Source: Xanthomonas codiaei (GTDB taxonomy: Bacteria > Pseudomonadota > Gammaproteobacteria > Xanthomonadales > Xanthomonadaceae). From it: DNA of 64,000 nt. Below, piece by piece: positions 28,692-38,382 of the stretch. Under the pieces are notes generated by a model. The model saw only the letters and a program-made list of their open reading frames with translations. It searched no databases and was not told the DNA's origin. The DNA is taken from the NCBI RefSeq assembly GCF_002939785.1, contig NZ_MDEC01000008.1, positions 116,227 to 180,226 on the forward strand, read 5' to 3'. Position 1 is the stretch's first letter; the number at the start of each line of letters is the position of its first letter. The translations under genes were made by a program, and so were the position numbers.

Positions 28692-30545
28692 TCAGACCCG
28701 CGCCGCCGCCATGTTTGCTGCAAGCAGCGTGACCGGCGCGGCGAACTGCGCCTGCCAGGGCGTCTGCAACCAGGCTTCCAGCGCGGCGGCCGGCATGGGT
28801 TTTGCGATCCAGTAGCCCTGGCCTTCGTCGCAGCCCCAGGCGCGCAGTTGCGCATAGGCCTCGGCCGATTCGATGCCTTCGGCCACCACGCGCTGGCCCA
28901 GGCTGTGGCCGAGCTGGATCATCGCCGGCACCAGGGTGCGGTCGGTGCGATTGTCCGGCAGCGAGCGGACGAAGGATTGATCGATCTTCAACGAGCTGGC
29001 CGGTAGCTGCTTGAGATAGCTGAAATTGCTGTAGCCGGTGCCGAAATCGTCGATGGCGATGTGCACGCCCAGCGCGGCCACGGCGGCGAGCTGTTCGGCC
29101 AGCTGTTCGGGGTGGCGGATCATCGCGCTTTCGGTGAATTCGATTTCCAGCCGGCGTGGATCCAGCTTGTGGCGTTCCAGCCCGCGCCGCAGCAGCAGCG
29201 CAAAGCCGGGGCGGTCCAGGTCGGCGGCCGACACATTCAAGGCCAGGTTGAAGTCCAGGCCTTGCTGCTGCCAGCGCGCGGCCTGGGCGATGCCGTTATC
29301 GATCACCCAGGCGGTGATGCGGTTGATCAGCGCGGTCTTCTCGGCCATCGGCACGAAGTCCGACGGCATCACCGGGCCGATCATCGGGTGCTGCCAGCGC
29401 AGCAGCGCTTCCACCGCCACGCAGCGATGGTCGTGCAGATCCACGCGCGGCTGGTAATGCAGGCGTAGCTGGCTGGCGCTGTCCAGCGCGGCCGGCAGCG
29501 CGGCGAGCAGGCGGAAGGTGTTGCGCTGGGCCACGTCGTGCTTGCGTTCGTACATGCTCCAGGTCAGGCCGCGCTGGCGCGAGACATCCACCGCGGTGGT
29601 GAGCGAACGGATGGTGTCGGACGCGCCATAACTGGTGTGCAGCGACACCGCGCCGATCGAGGCCACCGCGGTATGCGGGATGCCCTGGTGATCCAGCGGT
29701 TCGGTGAACGCCTTGGACAGCCTGTTGCACAGGCCGGACAGACGCTGGTTTTCGGCTGGGGTGAGAAAGCCGAAGGTGGTCGGGTCCAGCCGGTAAAGCA
29801 GGGTGCCGGCGGGCAGGTAGGCGGTCAGGCGACGTTGCGCCAGCGCGACGTACCCATCGGCGTAGTCCCAGCCCAGCGCCTTGACCATATCGCGGAAGTA
29901 ATCGCTGCCGCAGACGTCGATGGCGACCGCGGTGGTGGCCGGCGCGGTCTCGCGCTGGGCCAGCCAGGTATCCAGGTCTTCGCCGAAGCGCGAGCGATTG
30001 GGCAGGCCGGTGGCGCCATCGCGATAGGTGGTGCTGCGCAGGTTTTCCACCCGCAGCACGGCCAGGTCGCGCAGCCCCTCCAGATGCAGCAATGCCTCCG
30101 CATCCAGACCCTCGCGTGGGCTGGTGCCGATCACGCACAGCGTGCCGATGCGGTGGCCGTCGCGCAGTTGCAAGGGCGCGCCGGCGTAGAAGCGGATGAA
30201 GGGCGGGCCCAGCACCAGCGGGTTGTCGCTGAAGCGCGGGTCCAGTTGCGCATCCGGCACCACCATCACCTGGTCGGAGTGGATCGCATGCGCGCAGAAC
30301 GCCTGCTCGCGCGGTGTCTCGGGCGCCGGCAGGCCAACGCGTGCCTTGAACCACTGGCGGTGCTCGTCCACCAGCGACACCAGCGCAATCTCCGTGCCCA
30401 GCGCACGTGCGGCCATCGCGGCGATGGTGTCGAACACCGGGTCCGGTGGCGAATCCAGCAGGCAGAGGCCACGCAGGACGGCCAGACGGGTGGATTCTTC
30501 GGACATGGGGGACGGCTGACTGACGGGGGCGGGCACGGAGGGCAT
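28692..30545 (-). CDS. GAF-GGDEF(degenerate)-EAL cyclic-di-GMP phosphodiesterase
   Basis: The 617-residue protein has an N-terminal GAF domain (about residues 20-165, e.g. ALVSLVDEHRQWFKARVGL), a GGDEF-fold domain (about 175-330) and a C-terminal EAL domain (about 345-600). In the GGDEF domain, the signature is missing: the loop reads RLDPTTFGF, so cyclase activity is unlikely. The EAL set is intact: VEALLRWQHP, NVSAADL, EFTES, IDDFGTGYSNF, SSLKIDQSFV and VVAEGIES. It should therefore hydrolyse c-di-GMP in response to a GAF ligand. The first ATG at 30545 is taken; an internal ATG at residue 14 is possible. No operon partner is seen. Confidence 0.9.
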   Translation of the reverse strand: MPSVPAPVSQPSPMSEESTRLAVLRGLCLLDSPPDPVFDTIAAMAARALGTEIALVSLVDEHRQWFKARVGLPAPETPREQAFCAHAIHSDQVMVVPDAQLDPRFSDNPLVLGPPFIRFYAGAPLQLRDGHRIGTLCVIGTSPREGLDAEALLHLEGLRDLAVLRVENLRSTTYRDGATGLPNRSRFGEDLDTWLAQRETAPATTAVAIDVCGSDYFRDMVKALGWDYADGYVALAQRRLTAYLPAGTLLYRLDPTTFGFLTPAENQRLSGLCNRLSKAFTEPLDHQGIPHTAVASIGAVSLHTSYGASDTIRSLTTAVDVSRQRGLTWSMYERKHDVAQRNTFRLLAALPAALDSASQLRLHYQPRVDLHDHRCVAVEALLRWQHPMIGPVMPSDFVPMAEKTALINRITAWVIDNGIAQAARWQQQGLDFNLALNVSAADLDRPGFALLLRRGLERHKLDPRRLEIEFTESAMIRHPEQLAEQLAAVAALGVHIAIDDFGTGYSNFSYLKQLPASSLKIDQSFVRSLPDNRTDRTLVPAMIQLGHSLGQRVVAEGIESAEAYAQLRAWGCDEGQGYWIAKPMPAAALEAWLQTPWQAQFAAPVTLLAANMAAARV

Positions 30546-30962
30546 GTGGCTGTATCGGCCTCGGCCGTATCCACTTGACGTGACCGCACCGGCTTATTCA
30601 GCTGCCAGCAGCGCAAACGCATGGTGCAGTGCGAGGCGTCGGCATCCGTCGTACCGGCAACCGCCGGTGCGTTTCGCGCTGCAGCACAGCGCTGCGCAAC
30701 ACGACGCGGCAGCAAAACGCTGCGCTCTCGGGCTGGGCGCCCACCCAGGCCAACCTGAGCGGGCGCGCGGTTGTACAGAAGTTAACGTTACCAGCCCTGC
30801 GGCGGTGCGGTCTGAGCACTTGGTCCGCATCCGCGGCTTTTGTCGATTCTGTGACCGGGCCGCAGATCGCCGCAGGGCACGGCGGGCACGGTCGGCGTGC
30901 GCGGGACAGCCCATGCGATGGCATGTCGGTACGTCCGCGGCACCCACCCTCAGGAGCGACTC
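30546..30962. other. Intergenic region, no gene supported
   Basis: This 417-base divergent gap holds the promoters of the EAL gene and the mannanase. Open frames on both strands have shadow-type composition. A GTTAACG-TTAC cluster near 30781 is the only AT-richer motif. No CRP/Clp-type or Zur-type palindrome was found. Confidence 0.5.
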
Positions 30963-31955
30963 ATGACACTCTTCACTCGCCTGACGCAGCGCGCCGCGCT
31001 GCTGATCCTCGGACTTGCGCTGGCATCGGCCGCACACGCCGGCTTATCCGTTTCCGGCACGCAATTGCGCGAAACCAATGGCAACACGCTGGTCCTGCGC
31101 GGCATCAACCTGCCGCATGCCTGGTTTGCCGATCGCACCGATGCCGCACTGGCGCAGATCGCTGCCACCGGCGCCAACAGCGTGCGCGTGGTACTCAGTT
31201 CCGGTCACCGCTGGACCCGCACGCCCGAAGCGGAGGTCGCGCGCATCGTCGCGCGCTGCAAGAGCCTGGGCCTGATCGCGGTGCTGGAGGTGCACGACAC
31301 CACCGGCTACGGAGAAGAAGGCGCGGCCGCCACCCTGGCCCATGCCGCCAGCTACTGGACCAGCGTGCGCGGCGCGCTGGTGGGGCAGGAGGACTACGTC
31401 ATCATCAATATCGGCAACGAACCGTTCGGCAACCGTCTCAGCGCCAGCGAATGGGTGACCGGCCACGCGCGTGCGATCGCCACCTTGCGCAATGCCGGCC
31501 TGACCCATGCGTTGATGGTGGATGCACCCAACTGGGGCCAGGACTGGCAGTTCTACATGCGCGACAACGCCGCGGCCTTGCTGGCCCAGGACAGCCGCCG
31601 CAATATCGTCTTCAGCGTGCACATGTACGAAGTGTTCGGCAGCGATGCGTCGGTGGACAGCTATCTGCGCGCGTTTCGCAGCAATGGCCTGGCGCTGGTG
31701 GTGGGTGAGTTCGGCGCCGACCATCGCGGCGCGCAGGTCGACGAAGCGGCGATCATGCGGCGCGCGCGCGAGTACGGGGTCGGCTACATGGGCTGGTCGT
31801 GGTCGGGCAACGACAGCAGCAACCAGTCGCTGGATATCGTGCTGGGCTGGGATCCGACCCGCCTGAGCAGCTGGGGGCGCAGCTTGATCGACGGCCCCGA
31901 CGGCATCCGCGCCACCTCGCGCAGGGCCAGCGTCTTCGGTCCGAGGCGTCGCTAG
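30963..31955 (+). CDS. GH5 endo-1,4-beta-mannanase, secreted
   Basis: The 330-residue protein has a Sec signal (FTRLTQRAALLILGLALASAAHA). The GH5 barrel follows: LRGINLPHAWF, the acid/base Glu in YVIINIGNEPFGNR, ALMVDAPNWGQDW, FSVHMYEVFG, and the nucleophile Glu in LALVVGEFGADHRG. WSGNDSSNQSLDIVL is a typical aromatic/polar loop of small mannanases (GH5_8 type). It would cleave mannan or galactomannan in plant walls outside the cell. AGGAG lies 7 bases upstream of the ATG. The enzyme could instead act on glucan, but the motif set favours mannan. Confidence 0.85.
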   Translation: MTLFTRLTQRAALLILGLALASAAHAGLSVSGTQLRETNGNTLVLRGINLPHAWFADRTDAALAQIAATGANSVRVVLSSGHRWTRTPEAEVARIVARCKSLGLIAVLEVHDTTGYGEEGAAATLAHAASYWTSVRGALVGQEDYVIINIGNEPFGNRLSASEWVTGHARAIATLRNAGLTHALMVDAPNWGQDWQFYMRDNAAALLAQDSRRNIVFSVHMYEVFGSDASVDSYLRAFRSNGLALVVGEFGADHRGAQVDEAAIMRRAREYGVGYMGWSWSGNDSSNQSLDIVLGWDPTRLSSWGRSLIDGPDGIRATSRRASVFGPRRR

Positions 31956-32013
31956 ATCCAGGAGCGGCTGACAGACCTACGGCGCAACCGTCAGGTGGGC
32001 GCGGTTGGTGTTC

Positions 32014-32048
32014 GGAACCGGCGTGTACCGCTCGTACGCTCCGGTTCC
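32014..32048 (-). terminator. Hairpin downstream of regA
   Basis: Arms GGAACCGG (32014-32021) and CCGGTTCC (32041-32048), extended by CGT/ACG, form a long stem 20 bases past the regA stop. It may end both the regBA transcript and the opposing mannanase transcript. Confidence 0.4.
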
Positions 32049-32068
32049 TGCGCGCTGCCCGCCTGCGA

Positions 32069-32647
32069 TCAGCGTCCGGGTTCGCGCTGCGGTCCCGGGC
32101 TGGGGCGCTTGGTCAGCTTGCGCTGCAGCGAGCGGCGGTGCATGCCCAGCAACCGTGCGGCCGCGGACACGTTGCCGCCGGTTTCGTGCAGCGCCTGCTG
32201 GATGTGTTCCCACTGCAGGCGGCTGAGCGGGGTCATCATTTCCTGCGCGGTTTCTTCTTCGTCCGGCTCGGGCAGGTCGTCGTCCTCCTCGCCCAGCGCG
32301 CGCATGATGGTGGGGATGTTGGCCGGCTTGGGCAGGTAGTCGTCGGCGCCGAGCTTGATGGCCTCCACCGCGGTGGCGATGCTGGCGTAGCCGGTGACCA
32401 GCAGGATGCGCATGTCGGCGCGGATCTGCCGCAGCGGCTGGATCAGGCTCAGGCCGGAATCGTGGCCGAGCTTGAGGTCGATCAGGGCGAAATCCGGCAA
32501 TGCGCTGCGCGCGGTGGACAGCGCGCTGTCCGCATCGGTGGCGGTCAGCGTTTCCACGCCACGCCGCGCCAGGCTGCGCTGCAGCGTGCGCAGGTACAAG
32601 GTGTCGTCGTCGACCAACAGGCCGGTACGGATCGGGGTGCTTGTCAT
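32069..32647 (-). CDS. regA: RegA/PrrA/ActR-family response regulator
   Basis: The 192-residue protein has a receiver domain with acidic LLVDDDTLY, phosphorylatable Asp57 in FALIDLKLG, the Thr of LLVTGYAS, and Lys in DYLPKPANI. An acidic linker (EEDDDLPEPDEEET) leads to a Fis-type helix-turn-helix GNVSAAARLLGMHRRSLQRKL. This is the layout of redox regulators RegA (Rhodobacter) and ActR/RoxR. The start overlaps the regB stop by 4 bases, so the kinase is its partner. Targets in this organism are unknown; respiration and redox balance are likely from the family. Confidence 0.9.
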   Translation of the reverse strand: MTSTPIRTGLLVDDDTLYLRTLQRSLARRGVETLTATDADSALSTARSALPDFALIDLKLGHDSGLSLIQPLRQIRADMRILLVTGYASIATAVEAIKLGADDYLPKPANIPTIMRALGEEDDDLPEPDEEETAQEMMTPLSRLQWEHIQQALHETGGNVSAAARLLGMHRRSLQRKLTKRPSPGPQREPGR

Positions 32648-33870
32648 GCCAGGGCCTCGTGTTCGGAAAGCGGCAGGCGGAACCCGACGCGGGCGCCGCT
32701 GCCTTCGGCGGGCAGCATCCACAGCTCGCCCTGCAGGCGTTCGACGGTGGCATGCGACAAGGCCAGGCCCACGCCCATGCCGTCGTGCTTGCCGCTGTTG
32801 AACAAGGTGCCGGGCAGCATGGCTTGCGCGGTGTCGAAGCCGGGGCCGTAATCGCGTACCTCGCCGCTGAGATGGTCGTCCTCCACCCGCAGCGTCAGGT
32901 CGATCTGCGGGCGGCCGGCGCGCTCGCCGGCATCGGCGGCATTGTTGAGCAGCACCATCAGCAGGTGGCTGACGCCGGGTTGCAGCATCAGCCGCATCGG
33001 TGCGTCCTCGTTGCGGCGTAGCTCGATGGTGGGGCGCACCAGCCGCCATTGTTCCAGCACGTCCTTCACCGCCACCTCGCGGCTCAGATGGCCGTTGTCG
33101 GCCGGTGCGGCCAGCGCCAGCACGCGCTCGTGGCACTGCACCAACAGCTCACGCAAGGTGTCCAGATCCTCGCGCAACTCCACTTGGTCGCACTGGTCGG
33201 CGATGTCGTCCACCAGCAGCGTCATCGTCGCCAGCGGGGTGTTGAGTTCGTGCGCCACCGAGGCCGCATGCGTGGCCAGCGCCACGATGCCCTCGTTGCG
33301 GGCGAAGCGCTCGCGCAGGGTGGAGATTTCGCGTTCGCGTTCGCGCATCGACAACGCCAGCCGCGTGGCGAACGCCAGCACCACCACGGTGGACAGCAGG
33401 AAGTTGGCCGCCATGCCCCACATGTGCAGGCTCAAGGGGTCGAAGCTGCCGTACGGCAGTGGCAGGCCGAATGCCGCGCTGACCACGTAGCCGGCCACGC
33501 ACGACGCCGCCACCGCCATCGCCCAGCCCAGCGGCAGGGCCAGCGCGGCCAGGGCGATCAGCACCAGGAACAGCGAGCCGAACGGGTTGGCGATGCCGCC
33601 GCTCCAGCCCACCATCCAGGTCAGCACGGTCACATCGACCAGGATGTGGCCGAACTCGGTGGCCGGGCTCACCGCGCCGCGATGGGCCACGCGCAGCTGC
33701 GCATACAGGTTGAACACCGCCAGCGCGGCCACGCCGGCCCACAGCGGTTGCTGCGGCAGGTTCAGGCCCATCAGGCCGGTGGCGACCAGGATGGTGGCGG
33801 CCTGGCCGGCGGTAGCCAGCCAGCGCAGGCTGCACAGGGTCCGCAGGAAGGAGGCGTCGGAGCTGTTCAT
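32644..33870 (-). CDS. regB: RegB/PrrB-family redox sensor histidine kinase
   Basis: The 408-residue kinase has about six membrane spans. It carries the quinone-binding signature GGIANPF (residues 91-97) of RegB. The H-box THAASVAHELNTPLATM has His207, followed 39 residues later by Cys246 in LVQCHERV. This matches the spacing of the redox-active Cys of Rhodobacter RegB. N (LLNNAADAG), G1 (DYGPGFD) and G2 (GMGVGLALS) boxes are present, so it should be active. ATG 33870 is chosen as MNSSDASF; an ATG at 33873 lies just upstream. It forms an operon with regA. Confidence 0.9.
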   Translation of the reverse strand: MNSSDASFLRTLCSLRWLATAGQAATILVATGLMGLNLPQQPLWAGVAALAVFNLYAQLRVAHRGAVSPATEFGHILVDVTVLTWMVGWSGGIANPFGSLFLVLIALAALALPLGWAMAVAASCVAGYVVSAAFGLPLPYGSFDPLSLHMWGMAANFLLSTVVVLAFATRLALSMREREREISTLRERFARNEGIVALATHAASVAHELNTPLATMTLLVDDIADQCDQVELREDLDTLRELLVQCHERVLALAAPADNGHLSREVAVKDVLEQWRLVRPTIELRRNEDAPMRLMLQPGVSHLLMVLLNNAADAGERAGRPQIDLTLRVEDDHLSGEVRDYGPGFDTAQAMLPGTLFNSGKHDGMGVGLALSHATVERLQGELWMLPAEGSGARVGFRLPLSEHEALA

Positions 33871-33978
33871 CATCGCAATGCTATGCGCTTGGGGGCGTGG
33901 CAGCCTGCGACAAACCGTCGCATCGGCCCGGAATGCCGGCCGCAGCACGCTTCAGCTGTGAGCGGACGGAGGACAGGC

Positions 33979-33984
33979 TAAAAT
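33979..33984 (+). promoter_or_regulatory. Possible -10 element for ispG
   Basis: TAAAAT ends 6 bases before the ispG ATG at 33991, so a transcript from it would begin at or next to the start codon. It is followed by ACCGCG. A leaderless mRNA is possible; a -35 is not obvious. Confidence 0.3.
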
Positions 33985-33990
33985 ACCGCG

Positions 33991-35256
33991 ATGCATGACG
34001 CCGTGACCCGCCCAACCCCTCCCGCCGACGCCACCGCCTGGCCGCGCCGCATCACCCAGGCCGTCAGGATCGGCAGCGTGATCGTGGGCGGAGGCCACCC
34101 GGTGGTCGTCCAGTCGATGACCAATACCGACACCGCCGACATTGCCGGCAGCGTCAAGCAGGTGGCCGAGTTGTGGCGCGCCGGCTCGGAGATGGTGCGG
34201 CTGACCGTCAACAATCCCGAGTCCGCCGCCGCCATCCCGCGCATCGTCGACAAGCTGCGCATGATGGGGATCGAGGTGCCGCTGATCGGCGATTTCCATT
34301 ACAACGGCCACCAGCTGCTCGCCGCCGAGCCGGCCTGTGCGCAAGCGTTGGCCAAGTACCGCATCAACCCGGGCAACGTCGGTTTCGGCAAGAAGAAGGA
34401 CCTGCAGTTCGGGCAGCTGATCGAATTCGCCATCAAGTACGACAAACCGGTACGCATCGGCGCCAACTGGGGTTCGCTGGACCAGTCATTGGCCGCGCAG
34501 CTGATGGATGAGAATTCCCGGCGTGACTCGCCGTGGGATGCCGGCCGCGTGCTGCGCGAGGCGTTGATCCGTTCGGCGGTGGACTCGGCCGAGCGCGCGG
34601 TAGAACTGGGCCTGCCGCGCGAGCGCATCATCCTGTCGGCCAAGGTGTCCGGTGTGCAGGAGCTGATCGCGGTGTATCGCGACATGGGCAGCCGCTGCGA
34701 CTTTGCGCTGCACCTGGGCCTGACCGAAGCCGGCATCGGTAGCAAGGGCATCGTGGCTTCGGCCGCGGCGCTGAGCGTGCTGTTGCAGGAAGGCATCGGC
34801 GACACCATCCGCATCTCGCTGACGCCCGAGCCGGGGCAACCGCGCACCCAGGAAGTGGTGGTGGCGCAGGAACTGCTGCAGACCACCGGGCAACGCGCGT
34901 TCACTCCGATGGTCACCGCCTGCCCGGGCTGCGGCCGCACCACCTCGGAGTTCTTCCAGGAGCTGGCCGGCGTGGTGCAGAACCACGTGCGCGCGCGCAT
35001 GCCGGAATGGAAGATCTCCAATCCCGGCGCGGAGAACATGACCCTGGCGGTGATGGGCTGCGTGGTCAACGGGCCGGGCGAATCGCGTCACGCCAACATC
35101 GGCATCTCGTTGCCGGGCACTGGCGAAGCGCCGTCGGCGCCGGTGTTCGTGGATGGCGAAAAAACCGTCACCCTGCGTGGCGAGAACATCGCGCAGGACT
35201 TCATCGCGCTGATCGACCAGTACGTCGAACGCACCTATGTCCGCCGCGCCGGCTGA
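33991..35256 (+). CDS. ispG: 4-hydroxy-3-methylbut-2-enyl-diphosphate synthase
   Basis: IspG (GcpE) is the [4Fe-4S] enzyme that makes HMBPP in the MEP pathway of isoprenoid synthesis. The 421-residue protein has [50 protein letters not shown], and the cluster Cys motifs [10 protein letters not shown] and [12 protein letters not shown]. It diverges from regB with 120 bases between. The PAP2 phosphatase gene starts inside its last 20 bases. Confidence 0.97.
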   Translation: MHDAVTRPTPPADATAWPRRITQAVRIGSVIVGGGHPVVVQSMTNTDTADIAGSVKQVAELWRAGSEMVRLTVNNPESAAAIPRIVDKLRMMGIEVPLIGDFHYNGHQLLAAEPACAQALAKYRINPGNVGFGKKKDLQFGQLIEFAIKYDKPVRIGANWGSLDQSLAAQLMDENSRRDSPWDAGRVLREALIRSAVDSAERAVELGLPRERIILSAKVSGVQELIAVYRDMGSRCDFALHLGLTEAGIGSKGIVASAAALSVLLQEGIGDTIRISLTPEPGQPRTQEVVVAQELLQTTGQRAFTPMVTACPGCGRTTSEFFQELAGVVQNHVRARMPEWKISNPGAENMTLAVMGCVVNGPGESRHANIGISLPGTGEAPSAPVFVDGEKTVTLRGENIAQDFIALIDQYVERTYVRRAG

Positions 35257-35935
35257 GTCGCCGGCCGGATTCAGGGGATGGCTGCGCAACAATGCGTGGC
35301 GCATGGCGTTGCTGTTTGCCGGCGTGTTGCTGCCGCTGGGGCTGTTCGTGGACCTGGCCGACGAAGTCCACGAGCTGGAAAACTTCTACTTCGACGAACC
35401 GCTGCTTTGGAGCCTGCGCAGTATCGCCACCCCGGAGCTAAATACGTTTTTCGGGGTGATCTCCAAGATCGGTTATCAGTACGGCGTGATTCCGGCCGAC
35501 ATCGCCATCGTGCTGGTGCTGCTGGCGCTGCGTCGCTGGCGCGAGGGGACCTTTGCCGCGCTGGGCTTCGGCGGTTCGGCGCTGCTCAACATGGGAGCCA
35601 AGCAGTTCTTCCAGCGCGACCGGCCCAGCCTGTGGGAGTCGATCGCGCCGGAAAGCACCTTCAGCTTTCCCAGCGGCCATGCGATGGGCTCGATGACGCT
35701 GGCGGCGGTGGTCATCGCGCTGGCCTGGCGCACCCGCTGGCGCTGGCCGGTGACCATCGTGGCCAGCACGTTCGCGTTGCTGGTCGGCGTGTCGCGTATC
35801 TACCTGGGCGTGCATTATCCCTCCGACATCCTGGGCGGCTGGTCGGCGGCGCTGGTGTGGGTGGTCGGCCTGTACCTGGTGATGTTCCGCGGTGCGCGAC
35901 GCCCGCATTGGCGCCGCACCGCCGCATCGGTCTGA
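35237..35935 (+). CDS. PAP2-family membrane phosphatase
   Basis: The 232-residue protein has about five membrane spans and the three PAP2 catalytic motifs: [16 protein letters not shown] and [12 protein letters not shown]. Such enzymes remove phosphate from lipid phosphates such as undecaprenyl diphosphate or phosphatidic acid at the periplasmic face. The start lies inside ispG, with a 20-base overlap. Proximity to an isoprenoid gene is consistent with undecaprenyl-diphosphate recycling, but substrate assignment is only inference. Confidence 0.88.
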   Translation: MSAAPAESPAGFRGWLRNNAWRMALLFAGVLLPLGLFVDLADEVHELENFYFDEPLLWSLRSIATPELNTFFGVISKIGYQYGVIPADIAIVLVLLALRRWREGTFAALGFGGSALLNMGAKQFFQRDRPSLWESIAPESTFSFPSGHAMGSMTLAAVVIALAWRTRWRWPVTIVASTFALLVGVSRIYLGVHYPSDILGGWSAALVWVVGLYLVMFRGARRPHWRRTAASV

Positions 35936-36076
35936 CTACCCGGCTGTGCGGCTTGCACGCCATCGCGCTTCGGCGCGTGGCGCGATCGCACGGCGTGGTT
36001 GCACCCGTGGAAATCAGCTCAGTCTGGCGTCCATGCCCATCGCGGCGGCGTCACGCACCAGCCGGTGCAGTCTGGT

Positions 36077-37390
36077 TCACGCGGCGTGCGTCGGGCGATG
36101 CGGGTGCGCCGGTGACCTGCGCCAGAGCCCTGCGCCGATCGCGCTGCCGATCAACGCCAGCAGCATCACGTAATAGCCCGCGCCCATCGGGTGCTGCTTG
36201 ACCAGCATCACCACCAGCAGCGGCGTCAGCCCACCGAAGACGGCGTAGCCCAGGTTGTAGGCGAACGACACGCCGGACAGGCGCACGGCCGGCGGGAACG
36301 CCTCGACCATGATGCGCGGGATCACGCCCAGGATGCCCAGTGCCGCGCCCAGTAGCGCATACAGCGGAAACACCAGTTGCGGATCGCCGGCCAGGCGGTA
36401 GAACAGCCACGCCGCCACGCCGAGAAATAGGCTGCCGATGAGCAGCACGCGTGCGTTGCCATGGCGGTCGGCCAGCGCACCGGCCACCACCGAACCCAGT
36501 GCCTGCAGCACGATCGCCAGGCTGTTGGCCTGCAGCGCCACCGCCGCCGGGTAGTGATAGCTGCTCTGCAACAGGCCGGGCGTCATCAACGACACCACCA
36601 GCACGCCACCGGCCACCATCCAGGTCAGCGCCAGCGACAGCAGCACGCCGCGCCGGTGATCGCGCAGCACCAGTTTGAGCGGGGTCTCGCGCGCGAGCGC
36701 CCGCATGGCGACCAGCTCCGCGAACACCGGCGTCTCGTGCAACCAGCGCCGCAGATAGACCGACACCAGCCCGAACACCCCGCCGGCCAGGAACGGCAGA
36801 CGCCAGGCGTAGTCGGCGATCTCGGCAGCGCTGAAGTGGCGGTTGAGCGCGCCGGCGCCCAGCGAGCCAAGCAGCACGCCACCTGCCAGGCCGGCAGTCA
36901 GCGTGCCGCAGGCCAGCCCGGTGCGGTGTGGCGGCACATGCTCGGCCACGAACACCCAGGCGCTGGGCACTTCGCCACCGATCGCCGCGCCCTGCAACAG
37001 GCGCGCGGCCAGCAGTAGCAACGGTGCAGCCACACCAATCTGCGCATAGCTCGGCAACAGGCCGATGCACAGTGTGGGCAGCGCCATCAGCAACAGGCTC
37101 AGCGCGAACATGCGCTTGCGGCCGACCAGGTCGCCGAAATGGGCCATCACCATGCCGCCGAGCGGGCGCACCAGGTAGCCGGCGGCGAAGATGCCGAAGG
37201 TCTGCAGCTGCCGCATCCACTCCGCAATGCCGGGCGGGAAGAACAGCTGGCCCAGCACGCCGGCAAAGAAGATGAAGATGATGAAGTCGTACAGTTCCAA
37301 CGCCCCGCCCAGCGCCGACAGCGCCAGGGTCTTGTAGTCGCTTGCGCGCAGGGGCCTGGGAGTGGTGGGCGAGGGCGAGTCAGTGGTCAC
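36077..37390 (-). CDS. MFS transporter, metabolite:H+ symporter (MHS) type
   Basis: The 437-residue protein has 12 predicted spans and MHS features: LGGALELYDFIIFIFFAGVLG at the first span, YLVRPLGGMVMAHFGDLVGRKRMF in the 2-3 loop, QGAAIGGEVPSAWVFVAEHVPPHR, and LADRHGNARVLLIG. MHS proteins import metabolites such as proline, shikimate, citrate or 2-oxoglutarate. The start is GTG 37390 (VTTDSPSP) with AAGGA 9 bases upstream; an open frame runs further upstream but reads as antisense noise. The racemase gene lies 134 bases upstream on the same strand. Substrate cannot be told. Confidence 0.82.
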   Translation of the reverse strand: MTTDSPSPTTPRPLRASDYKTLALSALGGALELYDFIIFIFFAGVLGQLFFPPGIAEWMRQLQTFGIFAAGYLVRPLGGMVMAHFGDLVGRKRMFALSLLLMALPTLCIGLLPSYAQIGVAAPLLLLAARLLQGAAIGGEVPSAWVFVAEHVPPHRTGLACGTLTAGLAGGVLLGSLGAGALNRHFSAAEIADYAWRLPFLAGGVFGLVSVYLRRWLHETPVFAELVAMRALARETPLKLVLRDHRRGVLLSLALTWMVAGGVLVVSLMTPGLLQSSYHYPAAVALQANSLAIVLQALGSVVAGALADRHGNARVLLIGSLFLGVAAWLFYRLAGDPQLVFPLYALLGAALGILGVIPRIMVEAFPPAVRLSGVSFAYNLGYAVFGGLTPLLVVMLVKQHPMGAGYYVMLLALIGSAIGAGLWRRSPAHPHRPTHAA

Positions 37391-37523
37391 TGGCAGGCAT
37401 CCTTGTAGGCGTGGACGCGCGCAACGCCGCGCGTTGGTATGCCGCCATGCTAGCGCGGCCCCGCGGGCGCTGCGGCGCGGCGTACTTGCCGGCGTGTGCG
37501 CGAACACGAATCGGCCGCCACGC

Positions 37524-38243
37524 TCAGCCCAGACTGGCCCGCGCTGCCGCCTCGGCATGCAGGGCGGTGGTATCGAACAGCGGCACCTGGGCGTCGCTGG
37601 CGTCCACCAGCAGCGCGATCTCGGTGCAGCCCAGCACAATGGCCTGCGCGCCGTCGGCGGCCAGGCTGGCCATGATCCGGCGGAACAGCAGGCGCGAGGA
37701 TGCCTGGATCACGCCCTGGCACAGTTCTTCGTAGATCACCCGGTGCACCTGCACGCGCGCCTCTTCCGGCGGGACCAGTACCTGCAGGCCGCGTGCTTGC
37801 AGGCGCTGGCGGTAGAACGGCTGCTCCATGGTGAAGCGCGTTCCCAGCAGCCCCACGCGGGTGATGCCTGCGGCATCCAGCGCATCGGCGGTGGCGTTGG
37901 CGATATGCAGCAGCGGCATCGGCGTGGCGGCGGTGATGGCATCGGCCACGCAGTGCATGGTGTTGGTGCACAGCACCAGCAGCTCGGCACCGGCTGCCTG
38001 CAGCGCACGCGCGGCGTCTGCCATGGCATCGCCGGCCGCGTCCCAGTCGCCGGCCTGTTGCAGCCGTTCGATGGTCTGGAAGTCCACGCTGTACAGCACC
38101 AGCCTGGCCGAATGCAGTCCGCCACAATCGCGCCGCACCGCCTGATTGATCAGCCGGTAATAGGTCTGGGTGGATTCCCAGCTCATGCCACCGATCAGGC
38201 CGAGCGTCTTGACGGGTTTCAACGCGGTGGATGCAGGTGGCAT
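37524..38243 (-). CDS. Aspartate/glutamate racemase family protein
   Basis: The 239-residue protein has LGLIGGMSWESTQTYYRLIN at the N-terminus, the first catalytic Cys in LVLCTNTMHCVAD and the second in IVLGCTEIALLVD. Both belong to the Asp/Glu racemase (YgeA-like) fold, which inverts amino acids without cofactor. The ATG at 38243 is chosen, and a long upstream open frame lacks coding character. Neighbouring genes on the same strand do not form a clear pathway with it. Confidence 0.88.
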   Translation of the reverse strand: MPPASTALKPVKTLGLIGGMSWESTQTYYRLINQAVRRDCGGLHSARLVLYSVDFQTIERLQQAGDWDAAGDAMADAARALQAAGAELLVLCTNTMHCVADAITAATPMPLLHIANATADALDAAGITRVGLLGTRFTMEQPFYRQRLQARGLQVLVPPEEARVQVHRVIYEELCQGVIQASSRLLFRRIMASLAADGAQAIVLGCTEIALLVDASDAQVPLFDTTALHAEAAARASLG

Positions 38244-38382
38244 GCCGTAAGGCCCTGGAGTGGCGAACACAACATTGCGAGCGGTTGTCGGGTGGGCGTG
38301 GACGATGCATCCAGACCCGGGAGTGTACGAGCGCCGCGGAAGATTTCGCGCATCGGCCGCGCCGCTGCGGTGTTGGCCGCGT

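Noticed and set aside
29538..30578. 346-codon plus-strand open frame
   Set aside because: Antisense to the GAF-GGDEF-EAL gene with no domain.
30781..30800. Zur or CRP site upstream of the mannanase
   Set aside because: The GTTAACG/TTAC cluster has no proper inverted arms or spacing.
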